Notes under the pieces: model-generated
Told to the model about the DNA's origin: nothing
Seen by the model: the letters and a program-made list of their open reading frames with translations, nothing else
The model's database searches: none
From: Effrenium voratum
Taxonomy: Eukaryota > Sar > Dinophyceae > Suessiales > Symbiodiniaceae
Length of the DNA: 64,000 nucleotides
Direction: 5' to 3'
Assembly: GCA_963377175.1 (NCBI GenBank)
Contig: CAUJNA010001614.1
Span: forward strand, 1-64,000
Part shown: positions 29,223 to 37,553 of the stretch, one piece after another
Numbering within the stretch: the stretch's first letter is position 1
Layout of the letters: every line of letters starts with the position of its first letter
Made by a program: the position numbers and the translations under genes

Positions 29223-31100
29223 AGCTTTGGTTCTTCACTTGGTTCCCCAGCAACACGCCTCTACCCTTGAACTTCCTCTTAGGATCACCAACAGGCAACT
29301 GTGAGTGCTTTTCAACGCAAATGCCATGTGCGCGAGCCATGTGTATTTCTTCCCCCTTCGCTTTTGCTTCTCTGGCTACAGCGTCATATTCACGCACCGC
29401 GCCAAGATCGAAGACCCCCTGGTCGATTAATCCCGACCACTCTTTCTTCATTGATGCCAATGCATCAGGGTTGGTCAACATCTCTTTCCGGCCTACCGGC
29501 CTGGATACTAAAGCGTCGAAGAATCGTACAACTTTCACAGCTTTCTCTCTGTGCTGTATTCGCTCAGAAGTCACGCACGGCATCGATGGGTACTTCTTGG
29601 CTTCACCGTCCTCGCCTATCGCAGGCATTGCGAGTGGCACTTTTCCAGAAACTATCTCAGCAGACTCCTCCCATTCATACCAGGTGAGGTCCGTCGATTC
29701 GTCGACCGATGGATCCGTCCCCGATGCTGTCTCAGCTTCGTCTTTATGACTCTCAATGACTGATGCAACCGCCTTCGTCCAGTTTGGAGTCGACTTTGAT
29801 CGCTCCTCAGACTTGAACTTCCAGGCATAAATTACCACCAGACACTCAAATTCTTTCTCAAGCTGAACGTTTCGTCTCATGACGTCTTGGGACTGTTTGG
29901 AATCCATGAGAACAACCACCCCGTCGACAGGATTAACAACAATCCTGACCCATTCAAGCTCAGCCAAGTGCTTCCCATCCATTGGGTTCTTGATCTTTGA
30001 TATGTTCTTCCGCAATCCCCAATTGTACTGCCATTCTACTCCACCCCAGCGGTTCCGAAGCATCGCTCGAATTCTCTTACCACCGGGCATCTGTAATGTC
30101 CGTGCCTCTGCCGGCGCGGAAATCTCAGACTCTTTACTCTTGGGATCTTCCTCTTTCCTTTTGCCACCGCCCTTCACCTCGGCCTTCTCTTCCTTGGTGT
30201 AATATTTACTCATCATCTTCCATTCTTCAGGAGTGAACTCCGGAGGTCTCGATGTCTTCATTAGCCTGAATCCATCCTTCCCGACAGGATACGGTCTTCC
30301 GGCCTTGTCGATTTTAACCTCCTTGCCATCGTCGTTGACGTACGTGATGCCATCCCCAGGTAGTCCAACTGACACGTGTGGAAGGTCGGATTTCGCAACC
30401 TTCTCATCGCCCTTGGAGTGTCCATCTCCTTTCCCTTTTGAAGAGCTCGGTCTAGCATCTTCTTCTCCTGCATGATCCCCCCGATCTCCGGCGATTACCT
30501 CCGGGCCATCGTCGAGCAGTAGACCAGCGATCTGATCGACTTCATCGTCAAGCAGTCGCTTCTCGTCACTCTGCAGCAATTCAGGCTCGTAGTCCTCATC
30601 CTCGATCAGGCGGTCACGTGCATCCAGACCGATTGCATCGATAGACATCTCTATTCCTTCCAAAGTCTCGTTGGCAACCTTGTACTTCTGTTGTATTGGG
30701 AATGTCAGAGGAGATTTCAGGATCATCCTCTCCGTCTGATGTGGCATTCTCAACCGAGGTGGAACCTTTGCCTTCTTGATGTTCAGCTCTGCACCCGCAA
30801 ATGCAGTAAGTGCCCAAGCACGATACTTGTTTGCCCAATGCATACCGGTGCTCAACACATATCCAGCAAATATACCAGTTTCCCCTCTCGGCTCGAACTT
30901 CTCCCTCTTTCCCCCTCGTGCTTCGCTCGGCTTGAAGTCCACTAGCGCACCAAAAGGTATCTTCTCGCCCTTGAACTCCTCGCCATGCAGCCTCATCCAT
31001 GCACTCGATCCGTTCACCTCTTCGATGTTCATGAGATGGCACAGAGTGGTGATGGCCTGCACCCAATAACACGTGGGTAGACCGGCATGTACTAGACAAG
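29062..31100 (-). pseudogene. Copia pol: integrase C-terminal region to start of reverse transcriptase
   Basis: Read through the frameshift near 31,100 the product continues from integrase as LVHAGLPTCYWVQAITTLCH, then IPFGALVDFKPSEARGGK and FEPRGETGIFAGYVLSTGMH (the GxxGIFxGY copia integrase C-terminal motif). A Lys/Glu-rich linker follows, then FDALVSRPVGRKEMLTNPDA and ARAHGICVEKHSQLPVGDPK entering reverse transcriptase. It ends where a frameshift moves to the downstream RT frame. Confidence 0.85.
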
Positions 31101-34100
31101 CCGAAGTCTGGTCATGATGAATTGATTTGTTCTTTCAGCAAGGGAATTGTTCTGCGGCCGTCCAGGCAGCGATAGGTCGTGGTTCAGCTTCAGCTCCACG
31201 CACGCATTGATCAGTTCCGGGCCGTCATCTGAATATACCTGCTTGATTTTCCTCCTCCCGCAGAAGTGCTTGATAGCCCTGACGACTGAGTCAGTGTCTC
31301 TTCTCGCGGTGGGATAAGCCATGATAATTCCGGTATATATGTCCCGGATGATGAGCGCATACCTGCCTTCCACTTCATGATCTCCTGATGCCGTCACAAA
31401 GTCGAACGTCACCAGGTCACCGAACGTCTTCACTTCTCTTTTGAATGCTCCCGTTCGTGATCTGAAGTGTCTCATCTTTGCCTTGACGCATGATTCGCAG
31501 AAGGGATTTCGGTATCTGTGTGTAAGCAAATGAGCTATGGAATTGGCGTCCTTCTTGAGGACTCCCACTTTCCTCTTTATTGATGATCCTTCGTACACGT
31601 CTACTTCGATTCCGGCATCTGGATCATCTTCATCAACCTCTTCCTCGTGAGCTTCGGCATCACCATGTCGATGCGGGACTGACCCAACATCTACAGGTAT
31701 TTCCTCAGCCACGGGAGGCGGACGTACCGGACCGGCTCCTCCGGGTGGCCCGAAGTCGAATGCCCCGTCGTGGTGTTCGCCCTCGGCCTCTGCGGACTCA
31801 CCGACAGCGGCGGGTGTGACGTCGTTCTCATCGTCACCTCCCTGATCTGCCTCGTCGTTCGTTACCATCGCCAATACTTCCGAAAAGTGCTCCTTGAGGT
31901 CGTCTATCGTAGGGCGATGCCTGTTACTCCGAAGTTTACCATCACTCACTAGGTACGGGATGTCGTCCTTGACCTGCAAGTGCACGAATCCCTGCTTTGG
32001 CGTAACCATGAAAGGTAGTTTACCAGGCATCCAGTGAAATGCATAACCCATCTTCATGCATCTCCTCCCCACTGACAATACCGTGGGTGTCTCATCCAAT
32101 ACATGTGGCTCGACAGTCTCGTCCAACTCGTCCACAACTATCTTGGCCACATCAGATGTGGAAGTGGAACCATTCGCGGTCTGGAACACGATCTCGTCGT
32201 CATCTTTCACGATGTCGACACCCAGGCTCTTCGCCTTGGCTCTTCCAATGAGATCATGACCACATCCGGTGTCCATCAACCATTTCACCCGTTTGCTGAT
32301 GCACGTTGACATGGCGAAAACGTTCTTCGGCATACCATGCTGCTTCTTCCAGTCGACAGCCGATTCCTTGATCTCGTCCTTGTTCCGATCATACTCGAAC
32401 ATTATGCTGCTCTCCTTGGTCACCGGGAAGTAGTGCTTCTTATATACATCATCCACTACTTCTCTCAGTATCTTCGCACGTATCAATGATCGTTGGACTT
32501 GATAGGCTGATAATTCACGATGATCACTGCTTTTGAACTTCTTCTCGTCGACGTACACGTACTGATAAGGCTCATTCTCATTGTCCTCATAACCGTACCA
32601 TTCCCCTTTTCGTTCCCATTGCCTTCTCTCGTCTTCGAGGTAGGTGATCTCCCCATTCTCGTCGACGTCGAGCACTTCCTTGAACCACACCATTTTCTCG
32701 GGGATCTCGGACTCGCCAGACCATCTCGATGATTCGCTCATCGCGTCGTCATCGTGCTCGTGGTAGACAGTCTCGGCTTCGTCCGGTTCGACCTGATCAA
32801 CGTCCTTCTTGAAGCTTACCTTCCCTGCAGGAGCCGATTGCTTCAGGACTATCGCGGGCATTGCGATGGCCCTCCTCGCAATGGCAGGCGCTGCGGCTTT
32901 GGCGGCAGCCTTCGACTTGGCTTGCGCCTTGTCATTTGACGTTGCTGGAGCTGAATTGTTCTTGATGAGCTCATGCCTGTACTTACAAGCGCTTCCCCTA
33001 TCGCACTTCCCCTTCTGAAACGCGAAGCATGCTCCATCATCCCTCTTTGGTGACGATGATCTGGACTTGGATTTGCCCTTTCCTTTCCCCTTGGACATGC
33101 TCTCCAACTTATGCTCCGTCTTCTTGCTGTGGGAAAAAGTGCATTCATTCCCTTTCACGCACCCCTTCGCCGATTTGAAGTGGTACCAGCAGGGGTTATC
33201 CTTGCTTCCGCCCGGACTCTTGCCTCTGTCGCTGGCACCGTCGGACTTGCCGTTCTTGCCAGCGTGGCCCTTTGCCTTGGCTTTTGGGAGCACAGGAGCG
33301 GCATCAGGTCCACCGGGTTTCCCCTTTCTGCCCTTGCCACCCTGGTTCTCCTGTTTGCCAGTTGCTGGAGCCGCATCCTTCCCGCCTGACTTCATCATCG
33401 ACTTGACCGATTTCTCCTTCATGTCGAGCATCAGGTCTTCCCGATCTGCCTTGATCTGATAGTCGATCAACGCCAATAAGAATTCATACGTCTTCTGAGG
33501 ATGCTTGTCCGGTAGTCTATGGTAGGCATTGAGGCCGAACTCCATCTTCTTGCTCCCTTTGATCTTCCTGTAAAGGATGTCTCTGAGAGCCAGCTTACTG
33601 GGTCTGTCCTCGCTCCTCATCTTCAGCAGCAAATCATACCATTTGTTCCTGAACATGACCAAGTTCTTGTCGCCAGGAAAGTCAAGGTTGAATAGATGCT
33701 CGATGTGGTAGACAAGATCCGTTCTATCGGAAGTCCTGAATGATTGCATAACTAATGCCACCAACTCTCGTCCCTTCACGATCACCCCTTGTTGATGTCG
33801 TAGTTCAGAGTGTCGTGTAGCATCGAGGTATACGTCCTTGGCTTCGTCAGGTGCTTGTTTCAGCATGTTCTGCATGCCCATGGCCATCTTAATATCTATC
33901 GTAGCAAATCTGTCGCCACCTGAATCGCTAAGCAAATCCAGGTCTGGGTTCAACCCAAGAGCCTGCTCCAGCCATTTCGTCCATGCGTCGGTATCTGGAT
34001 CTGCACATGCGCTCAGAACATTCATCAGCAGTTGCATCTTCCAGGTGTCAAGTTGATGGATCTTTGGCCAGGCCGGAATAGATACTCTCTCGGCCTCTTT

Positions 34101-35990
34101 CCTCGAGATTCTCGGTCGATCATTCTTGATCTCTCGGTTATCTCTCGATCTCCTTCGTCTCCTCCGTGTCCGATCGTCTTCTTCCTCTTCTTCTTCCTCG
34201 TCTTCCTCATCTCCTTCGTCGTCGTCATCCTCATCCTCATCATCGGGTGGATCATCCGGAGGTCCTCCTCCGCCACCAGCGAGGCTCAACTGACGTCGAC
34301 CCGCTCCCTGCCCATTCCCATTGGGCGGGAATCCACCGTAATCCAATGGGGGCGTAGTACCGTTGTTTCCCCCCCCATCACCACCACCAGTCGTAGTAGT
34401 GGATTGTGGGACATGCCCAACAACCCCTTGCATCTGGGATAGGTGTACATCGATCATTGGATCACCGAAAGACGGAAAGAGGATCGAACCTGGCATCAGC
34501 GACGAATTAGGGATTTGATTTGAAGACGATGACGGGACTGACCCAGCCACCTTCTTGTCTATCCTATTTGAATTAGCCTGGGTTCCTCCCTCAGCGCGTT
34601 TCACTACTGCTCGTTCACGATGTCCATCTTTGCTGCTGGAGGCTTCCTGTGTCTCCAGCTTCTTGTGTGCACGTAGTTCCTCGTTGTCAGCATCGAGTTG
34701 GCGTACAAAACTCTCTTCTTGCTTGAGCGTCGCCTCTCTTTCTTTCAGTTGTCTCTGAAGCTCATGCATCTCCTCGAGGTACTCATCGTACATTCCCTTA
34801 GCTGTCAATCTCCAGTACTCAGCCTCCTTCGACTTCTCGTCCATCGTGCACCGTTCCTCTTGTTTCTCTTCTTTGACCTGGGCTAACTCCAAGATCGCAT
34901 CCTGACGATGACCACCTTCGACAGCAATCATCTGGTCCTTCATCGACACGTCGGACTCATACTGTTTGACGATCTCTTCTTTTTCGCGAAGCAAGCAATC
35001 TGCTCTCTTCGATTCCTGTTCCGCAAATACTGTAACGTCATTCAGCCTCGCCATCAGCTGTTCCCTGGAGTCCTCCAAAGAGTACGTCTCGGGGCGCTTG
35101 ACGAGTGCATGCTCCAACTGTGATTTCAGACTTTGGACCATCTCCTCCTCGTTGAACTTCTCGATAGATGTAGAAGATTCTATGCCTCTGATCTGTTGCT
35201 GATAAACTGATATCTGTTGTGAAGCCTCACGGTGTATCTGATTTGCACGTATAGCTGATTCCTGCGCGGCCGACTTCTCGCTTGCCATGTAGGATTTCAT
35301 CAATGCAATCTCCCGCTTCTGCTCCATGATAGTTCCTTCAGCTTGCCTCATCTGTTGCATTATAATATTCGACTCCATGTCTTTCTTCTCCCCGTACTGA
35401 AATGCGTTCATTTCCACCTTGCGCATCTGTTGGGCTTCTTCCTCAAACTTGCGCCATGCCTCAGCCATGTGGTGTTGGTGGTGACTCACTAGATGTCCCG
35501 ACTGCTTGCTGGCAATCTCGCATCGTCTTTCCAGCTCCTGGATCCGGATGGTGCTTCCATAGTCTTCTTGGTTAAGATTCGCCATTGCTGCCGACATTTC
35601 ATCAAGTGTCTTCTGATATTCCCCGATCTCCACCTCCATCTTATTCTTCTCTTTGATCACGGCGCGAAAATCTGCACTGGTGGGTGATTTTGACCTCCCA
35701 CCCTTCGATGTCGATCTCACGCCCTTCTGCGACGTCCGTGGTGTCGCAGGCGAAGATGATGATCTTCTCGGTGGGGATTCTCTTTTCTTCGACTCCTGAT
35801 GAACATCGATCTGCTTCCATGATCTTGTGGGAGTAGATATGTCGCTGAATAGCGCGGAACCTCCGCTCCCAGGTTCATCCTGTGAATCTGCAACCATATC
35901 CATCACCGCAGGAAGAGCCATCAATCCATTGGATCCCTCTGAGCTGCTGTTCCCAAAAGTTGCAGTACTTGGGCTCGCCGAAGACGCCAT
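31092..35990 (-). CDS. Copia Gag-protease-integrase (5' part of polyprotein)
   Basis: The ORF has 1,632 residues from ATG 35,990. Residues ~110-460 are a long coiled coil; ~575-620 is an acidic run followed by Arg-rich sequence. Residues ~625-860 are a Gag capsid-like helical region (WLEQALGLNPDLDLL, FRNKWYDLLLKMRSEDRPSK). Two CCCH zinc fingers lie near 935-1,000 (CWYHFKSAKGC..., CFAFQKGKCDRGSACKYRH), in place of the usual CCHC knuckle. The protease WLMDTGCGHDLIG is near 1,237. The integrase zinc region (HLLTHRYRNPFCESC) is near 1,495, and its core has FDFVTASGDHE and YSDDGPELI. It runs out of frame at 31,092. The long coiled coil and CCCH fingers are unusual for copia in general. Confidence 0.9.
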   Translation of the reverse strand: MASSASPSTATFGNSSSEGSNGLMALPAVMDMVADSQDEPGSGGSALFSDISTPTRSWKQIDVHQESKKRESPPRRSSSSPATPRTSQKGVRSTSKGGRSKSPTSADFRAVIKEKNKMEVEIGEYQKTLDEMSAAMANLNQEDYGSTIRIQELERRCEIASKQSGHLVSHHQHHMAEAWRKFEEEAQQMRKVEMNAFQYGEKKDMESNIIMQQMRQAEGTIMEQKREIALMKSYMASEKSAAQESAIRANQIHREASQQISVYQQQIRGIESSTSIEKFNEEEMVQSLKSQLEHALVKRPETYSLEDSREQLMARLNDVTVFAEQESKRADCLLREKEEIVKQYESDVSMKDQMIAVEGGHRQDAILELAQVKEEKQEERCTMDEKSKEAEYWRLTAKGMYDEYLEEMHELQRQLKEREATLKQEESFVRQLDADNEELRAHKKLETQEASSSKDGHRERAVVKRAEGGTQANSNRIDKKVAGSVPSSSSNQIPNSSLMPGSILFPSFGDPMIDVHLSQMQGVVGHVPQSTTTTGGGDGGGNNGTTPPLDYGGFPPNGNGQGAGRRQLSLAGGGGGPPDDPPDDEDEDDDDEGDEEDEEEEEEEDDRTRRRRRRSRDNREIKNDRPRISRKEAERVSIPAWPKIHQLDTWKMQLLMNVLSACADPDTDAWTKWLEQALGLNPDLDLLSDSGGDRFATIDIKMAMGMQNMLKQAPDEAKDVYLDATRHSELRHQQGVIVKGRELVALVMQSFRTSDRTDLVYHIEHLFNLDFPGDKNLVMFRNKWYDLLLKMRSEDRPSKLALRDILYRKIKGSKKMEFGLNAYHRLPDKHPQKTYEFLLALIDYQIKADREDLMLDMKEKSVKSMMKSGGKDAAPATGKQENQGGKGRKGKPGGPDAAPVLPKAKAKGHAGKNGKSDGASDRGKSPGGSKDNPCWYHFKSAKGCVKGNECTFSHSKKTEHKLESMSKGKGKGKSKSRSSSPKRDDGACFAFQKGKCDRGSACKYRHELIKNNSAPATSNDKAQAKSKAAAKAAAPAIARRAIAMPAIVLKQSAPAGKVSFKKDVDQVEPDEAETVYHEHDDDAMSESSRWSGESEIPEKMVWFKEVLDVDENGEITYLEDERRQWERKGEWYGYEDNENEPYQYVYVDEKKFKSSDHRELSAYQVQRSLIRAKILREVVDDVYKKHYFPVTKESSIMFEYDRNKDEIKESAVDWKKQHGMPKNVFAMSTCISKRVKWLMDTGCGHDLIGRAKAKSLGVDIVKDDDEIVFQTANGSTSTSDVAKIVVDELDETVEPHVLDETPTVLSVGRRCMKMGYAFHWMPGKLPFMVTPKQGFVHLQVKDDIPYLVSDGKLRSNRHRPTIDDLKEHFSEVLAMVTNDEADQGGDDENDVTPAAVGESAEAEGEHHDGAFDFGPPGGAGPVRPPPVAEEIPVDVGSVPHRHGDAEAHEEEVDEDDPDAGIEVDVYEGSSIKRKVGVLKKDANSIAHLLTHRYRNPFCESCVKAKMRHFRSRTGAFKREVKTFGDLVTFDFVTASGDHEVEGRYALIIRDIYTGIIMAYPTARRDTDSVVRAIKHFCGRRKIKQVYSDDGPELINACVELKLNHDLSLPGRPQNNSLAERTNQFIMTRLRLV

Positions 35991-36059
35991 TGTACTGTGT
36001 AGGTTATCGTTCCTTTATTGTCCCTGTACCCGCAATAAACCAGCTGTCTCCCAGTCCAG

Positions 36060-36088
36060 TGTAGAGCTTGTAGTTACGGCTGATAACC
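36060..36088 (-). other. Primer-binding site candidate
   Basis: On the sense strand the bases directly after the 5' LTR read GGTTATCAGCCGTAAC. Copia-class elements often prime from a half-tRNA with a site starting GGTTAT, and the complement CTGATAACC looks like a tRNA anticodon loop and stem. The exact tRNA was not identified. Confidence 0.4.
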
Positions 36089-36437
36089 TGTCAAGAGACG
36101 GCAAGGTGACGTCCCGTGGGACGCTATGCACCGAACCCTCAAGCTGTAATACCAACCACGTAGAAAGGTGTATACGGACGATGCCGTTATAGCCGAACCC
36201 GTGTAAACGTTGTAAGGGAGAAGGAATGATAGTTACAACAGTAGTCCTGACAAATGCAGCGCAAGCGAAGTGTTTTCGCTCTCAATGCCGATCACGTATG
36301 TATGCAGTCACACATCAGATCTTGAACCTCAATTGTGTCTTGAGCCAAATGGCGATCAATGGAACTTGGGAAGCAACACCAACAAGGACCTCAGAACAGC
36401 TACCCAATTTCGGCACGGGGCCTAGAGGGTTTTAACA
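36089..36437 (-). repeat. 5' LTR
   Basis: It is bounded by TGTCAAGAGACGG and GGGTTTTAACA, the same ends as the other LTR. Followed outward by the target duplication CAAGC at 36,438-36,442. Confidence 0.95.
36339..36353 (-). other. Spliced-leader-like relic in 5' LTR
   Basis: Same 15 bases as at 18,604-18,618 (GCCATTTGGCTCAAG in element sense), expected because both LTRs are copied from one template. Confidence 0.6.
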
Positions 36438-36442
36438 CAAGC
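36438..36442. repeat. Target-site duplication CAAGC, right
   Basis: Matches 18,343-18,347; the uninterrupted copy at 5,403-5,407 has only one copy (GCTTG on the plus strand). Confidence 0.9.
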
Positions 36443-36562
36443 AGAAGGGCTGTGGCCGCACCGCGCAAAACCACCAAATTTTCGCAGAATCCACATTTGC
36501 TGAATGATAACCTCTGAGGATGCGCTGCGAGCGGTTCACAAATAACAGAGAGAGGTGGTGCA
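36443..36562. repeat. 777-bp chimeric repeat, copy 2, right part
   Basis: Inverse match of 5,285-5,402, ending at AATAACAGAGAGAG, the same terminus as copy 1. The flanking sequence beyond this point differs from that beside copy 1. Confidence 0.85.
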
Positions 36563-36830
36563 AGCGCGGCCGGTGAAAGTGATGATGGCCGCAGTCAAAG
36601 GGGACTTGGCCGCAGGGTCCGCCAGAGCCGCAGGTCCAGGTCCAGGTCCAGGTCTTGGCGGCGCCGCAGCAGCAGGAGTGACAGCCGCTCAAACCGCAAT
36701 TTGAATACTCGCGACAAGCGCCGTTACAAGATTACGGACAAGAGGTCAAGTAGTAAGGAAAGGGATACTACCCTAATTCATTTGGATTTTTGGTCCCAAA
36801 ACCCTGCAAAACAGCCAAATTCTTCAACCC
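36563..36830 (+). pseudogene. Arg/Ser-rich coding fragment
   Basis: One plus-strand frame reads SRRSRSRSRSWRRRSSRSDS and continues with NTRDKRRYKITDKRSSSKER before a stop near 36,830. It lacks a start and is cut by the chimeric repeat at its 5' side. It may be an RS-domain exon of a host RNA-binding protein or low-complexity chance. Confidence 0.25.
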
Positions 36831-36839
36831 GCTGAACGT

Positions 36840-37553
36840 TTTTCCGATGTCACCGGTCTTTGTCACCACTCCGTTTTTGGTGCAAAAAGCGCTGAAAACG
36901 GCGAACTCCGAAAAGTGCGTTTTTCGTGTCCTGCGTCAAAAGTGCTGCCTGGGCCTCCAAATTCGCTCGTTTTCCTCCGAAAACCGGTTCCAGGTGTTCG
37001 CCATGCTCCGAAATCCGTATTCTGCCTCGAAAAACCTGCGAATTCCAGCCCGCTGAGCTTGTCACCGCCGAAGTCACCGGTCTCTAACACGTCAGCCCGC
37101 CGAGGCACAGCCCAGAGTCAGCCAGCGTCTGACGCGGCAGCCCGCCGAGGTGCTCCCGAGTAACACGTCAGCCTGCCGAGGTTCTTCCACGTAACGCGTC
37201 AGCCCGCTGAACTCGTCACCGCCGAAGTCACCGGTCTCTAACGCGTCAGCCCGCCAAGGTGCCGGGGAGGAATCGAACCTCCGAAACGTCGCTACGGAGA
37301 GCAACGCCTTAGCCATCTCACCATAGGCTCTCGTGCCCTAAAGAGTCAATAATGGAACCGGGTGATTCATCAATGGTTCATGAATGGGCAAGGTTGGTTC
37401 ATGAAAGGGGCAAGGTCCCAAACGTTTCTTTGACCGAGATTTTCGGTCAATTCGTTGCATCATACCCAGTGTCCGATTTTATAGGACACTGCGCCTGAGG
37501 GAGCGCTGCGAAAGTACAACACCCCTGCGCTATAGACCTACTCCTAAGAAAAC
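36840..37553. repeat. Spacer with ~55-bp direct repeat and tRNA-like relic
   Basis: A segment with CACCGCCGAAGTCACCGGTC occurs at about 37,041-37,095 and again at 37,203-37,256. Next to the second, 37,258-37,331 (minus) has a T arm GGAGGTTCGATTCCTCC and an anticodon-like hairpin with CCG, but the loop has 8 bases and the acceptor does not pair, so it is a tRNA relic at best. No protein gene is seen. Confidence 0.4.

Larger units (their letters stand above)
18348..36437 (-). mobile_element. Complete 18.1-kb Ty1/copia-type LTR retrotransposon, minus orientation
   Basis: The element has TG...CA-bounded LTRs of 355 and 349 bp differing by 3 substitutions and 2 indels, a polypurine tract at the 3' LTR, a primer-site candidate at the 5' LTR, and 5-bp target duplications. 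In sense order (right to left) it carries Gag with CCCH fingers, aspartic protease, integrase, reverse transcriptase and RNase H (integrase before RT, hence copia type), a Cys-containing domain, and about 7 kb of accessory ORFs including a Tpt1/KptA domain. Copia elements are commonly near 5 kb, so this is very large. At least three frameshifts break pol, so this copy is probably non-autonomous or the base calls contain errors. GC content is visibly lower than in the flanking viral genes. Confidence 0.95.

Noticed and set aside
37258..37331. Functional tRNA-Arg (CCG) on the minus strand
   Set aside because: The T arm is good, but the anticodon loop has 8 bases and the acceptor ends do not pair; kept only as a relic.
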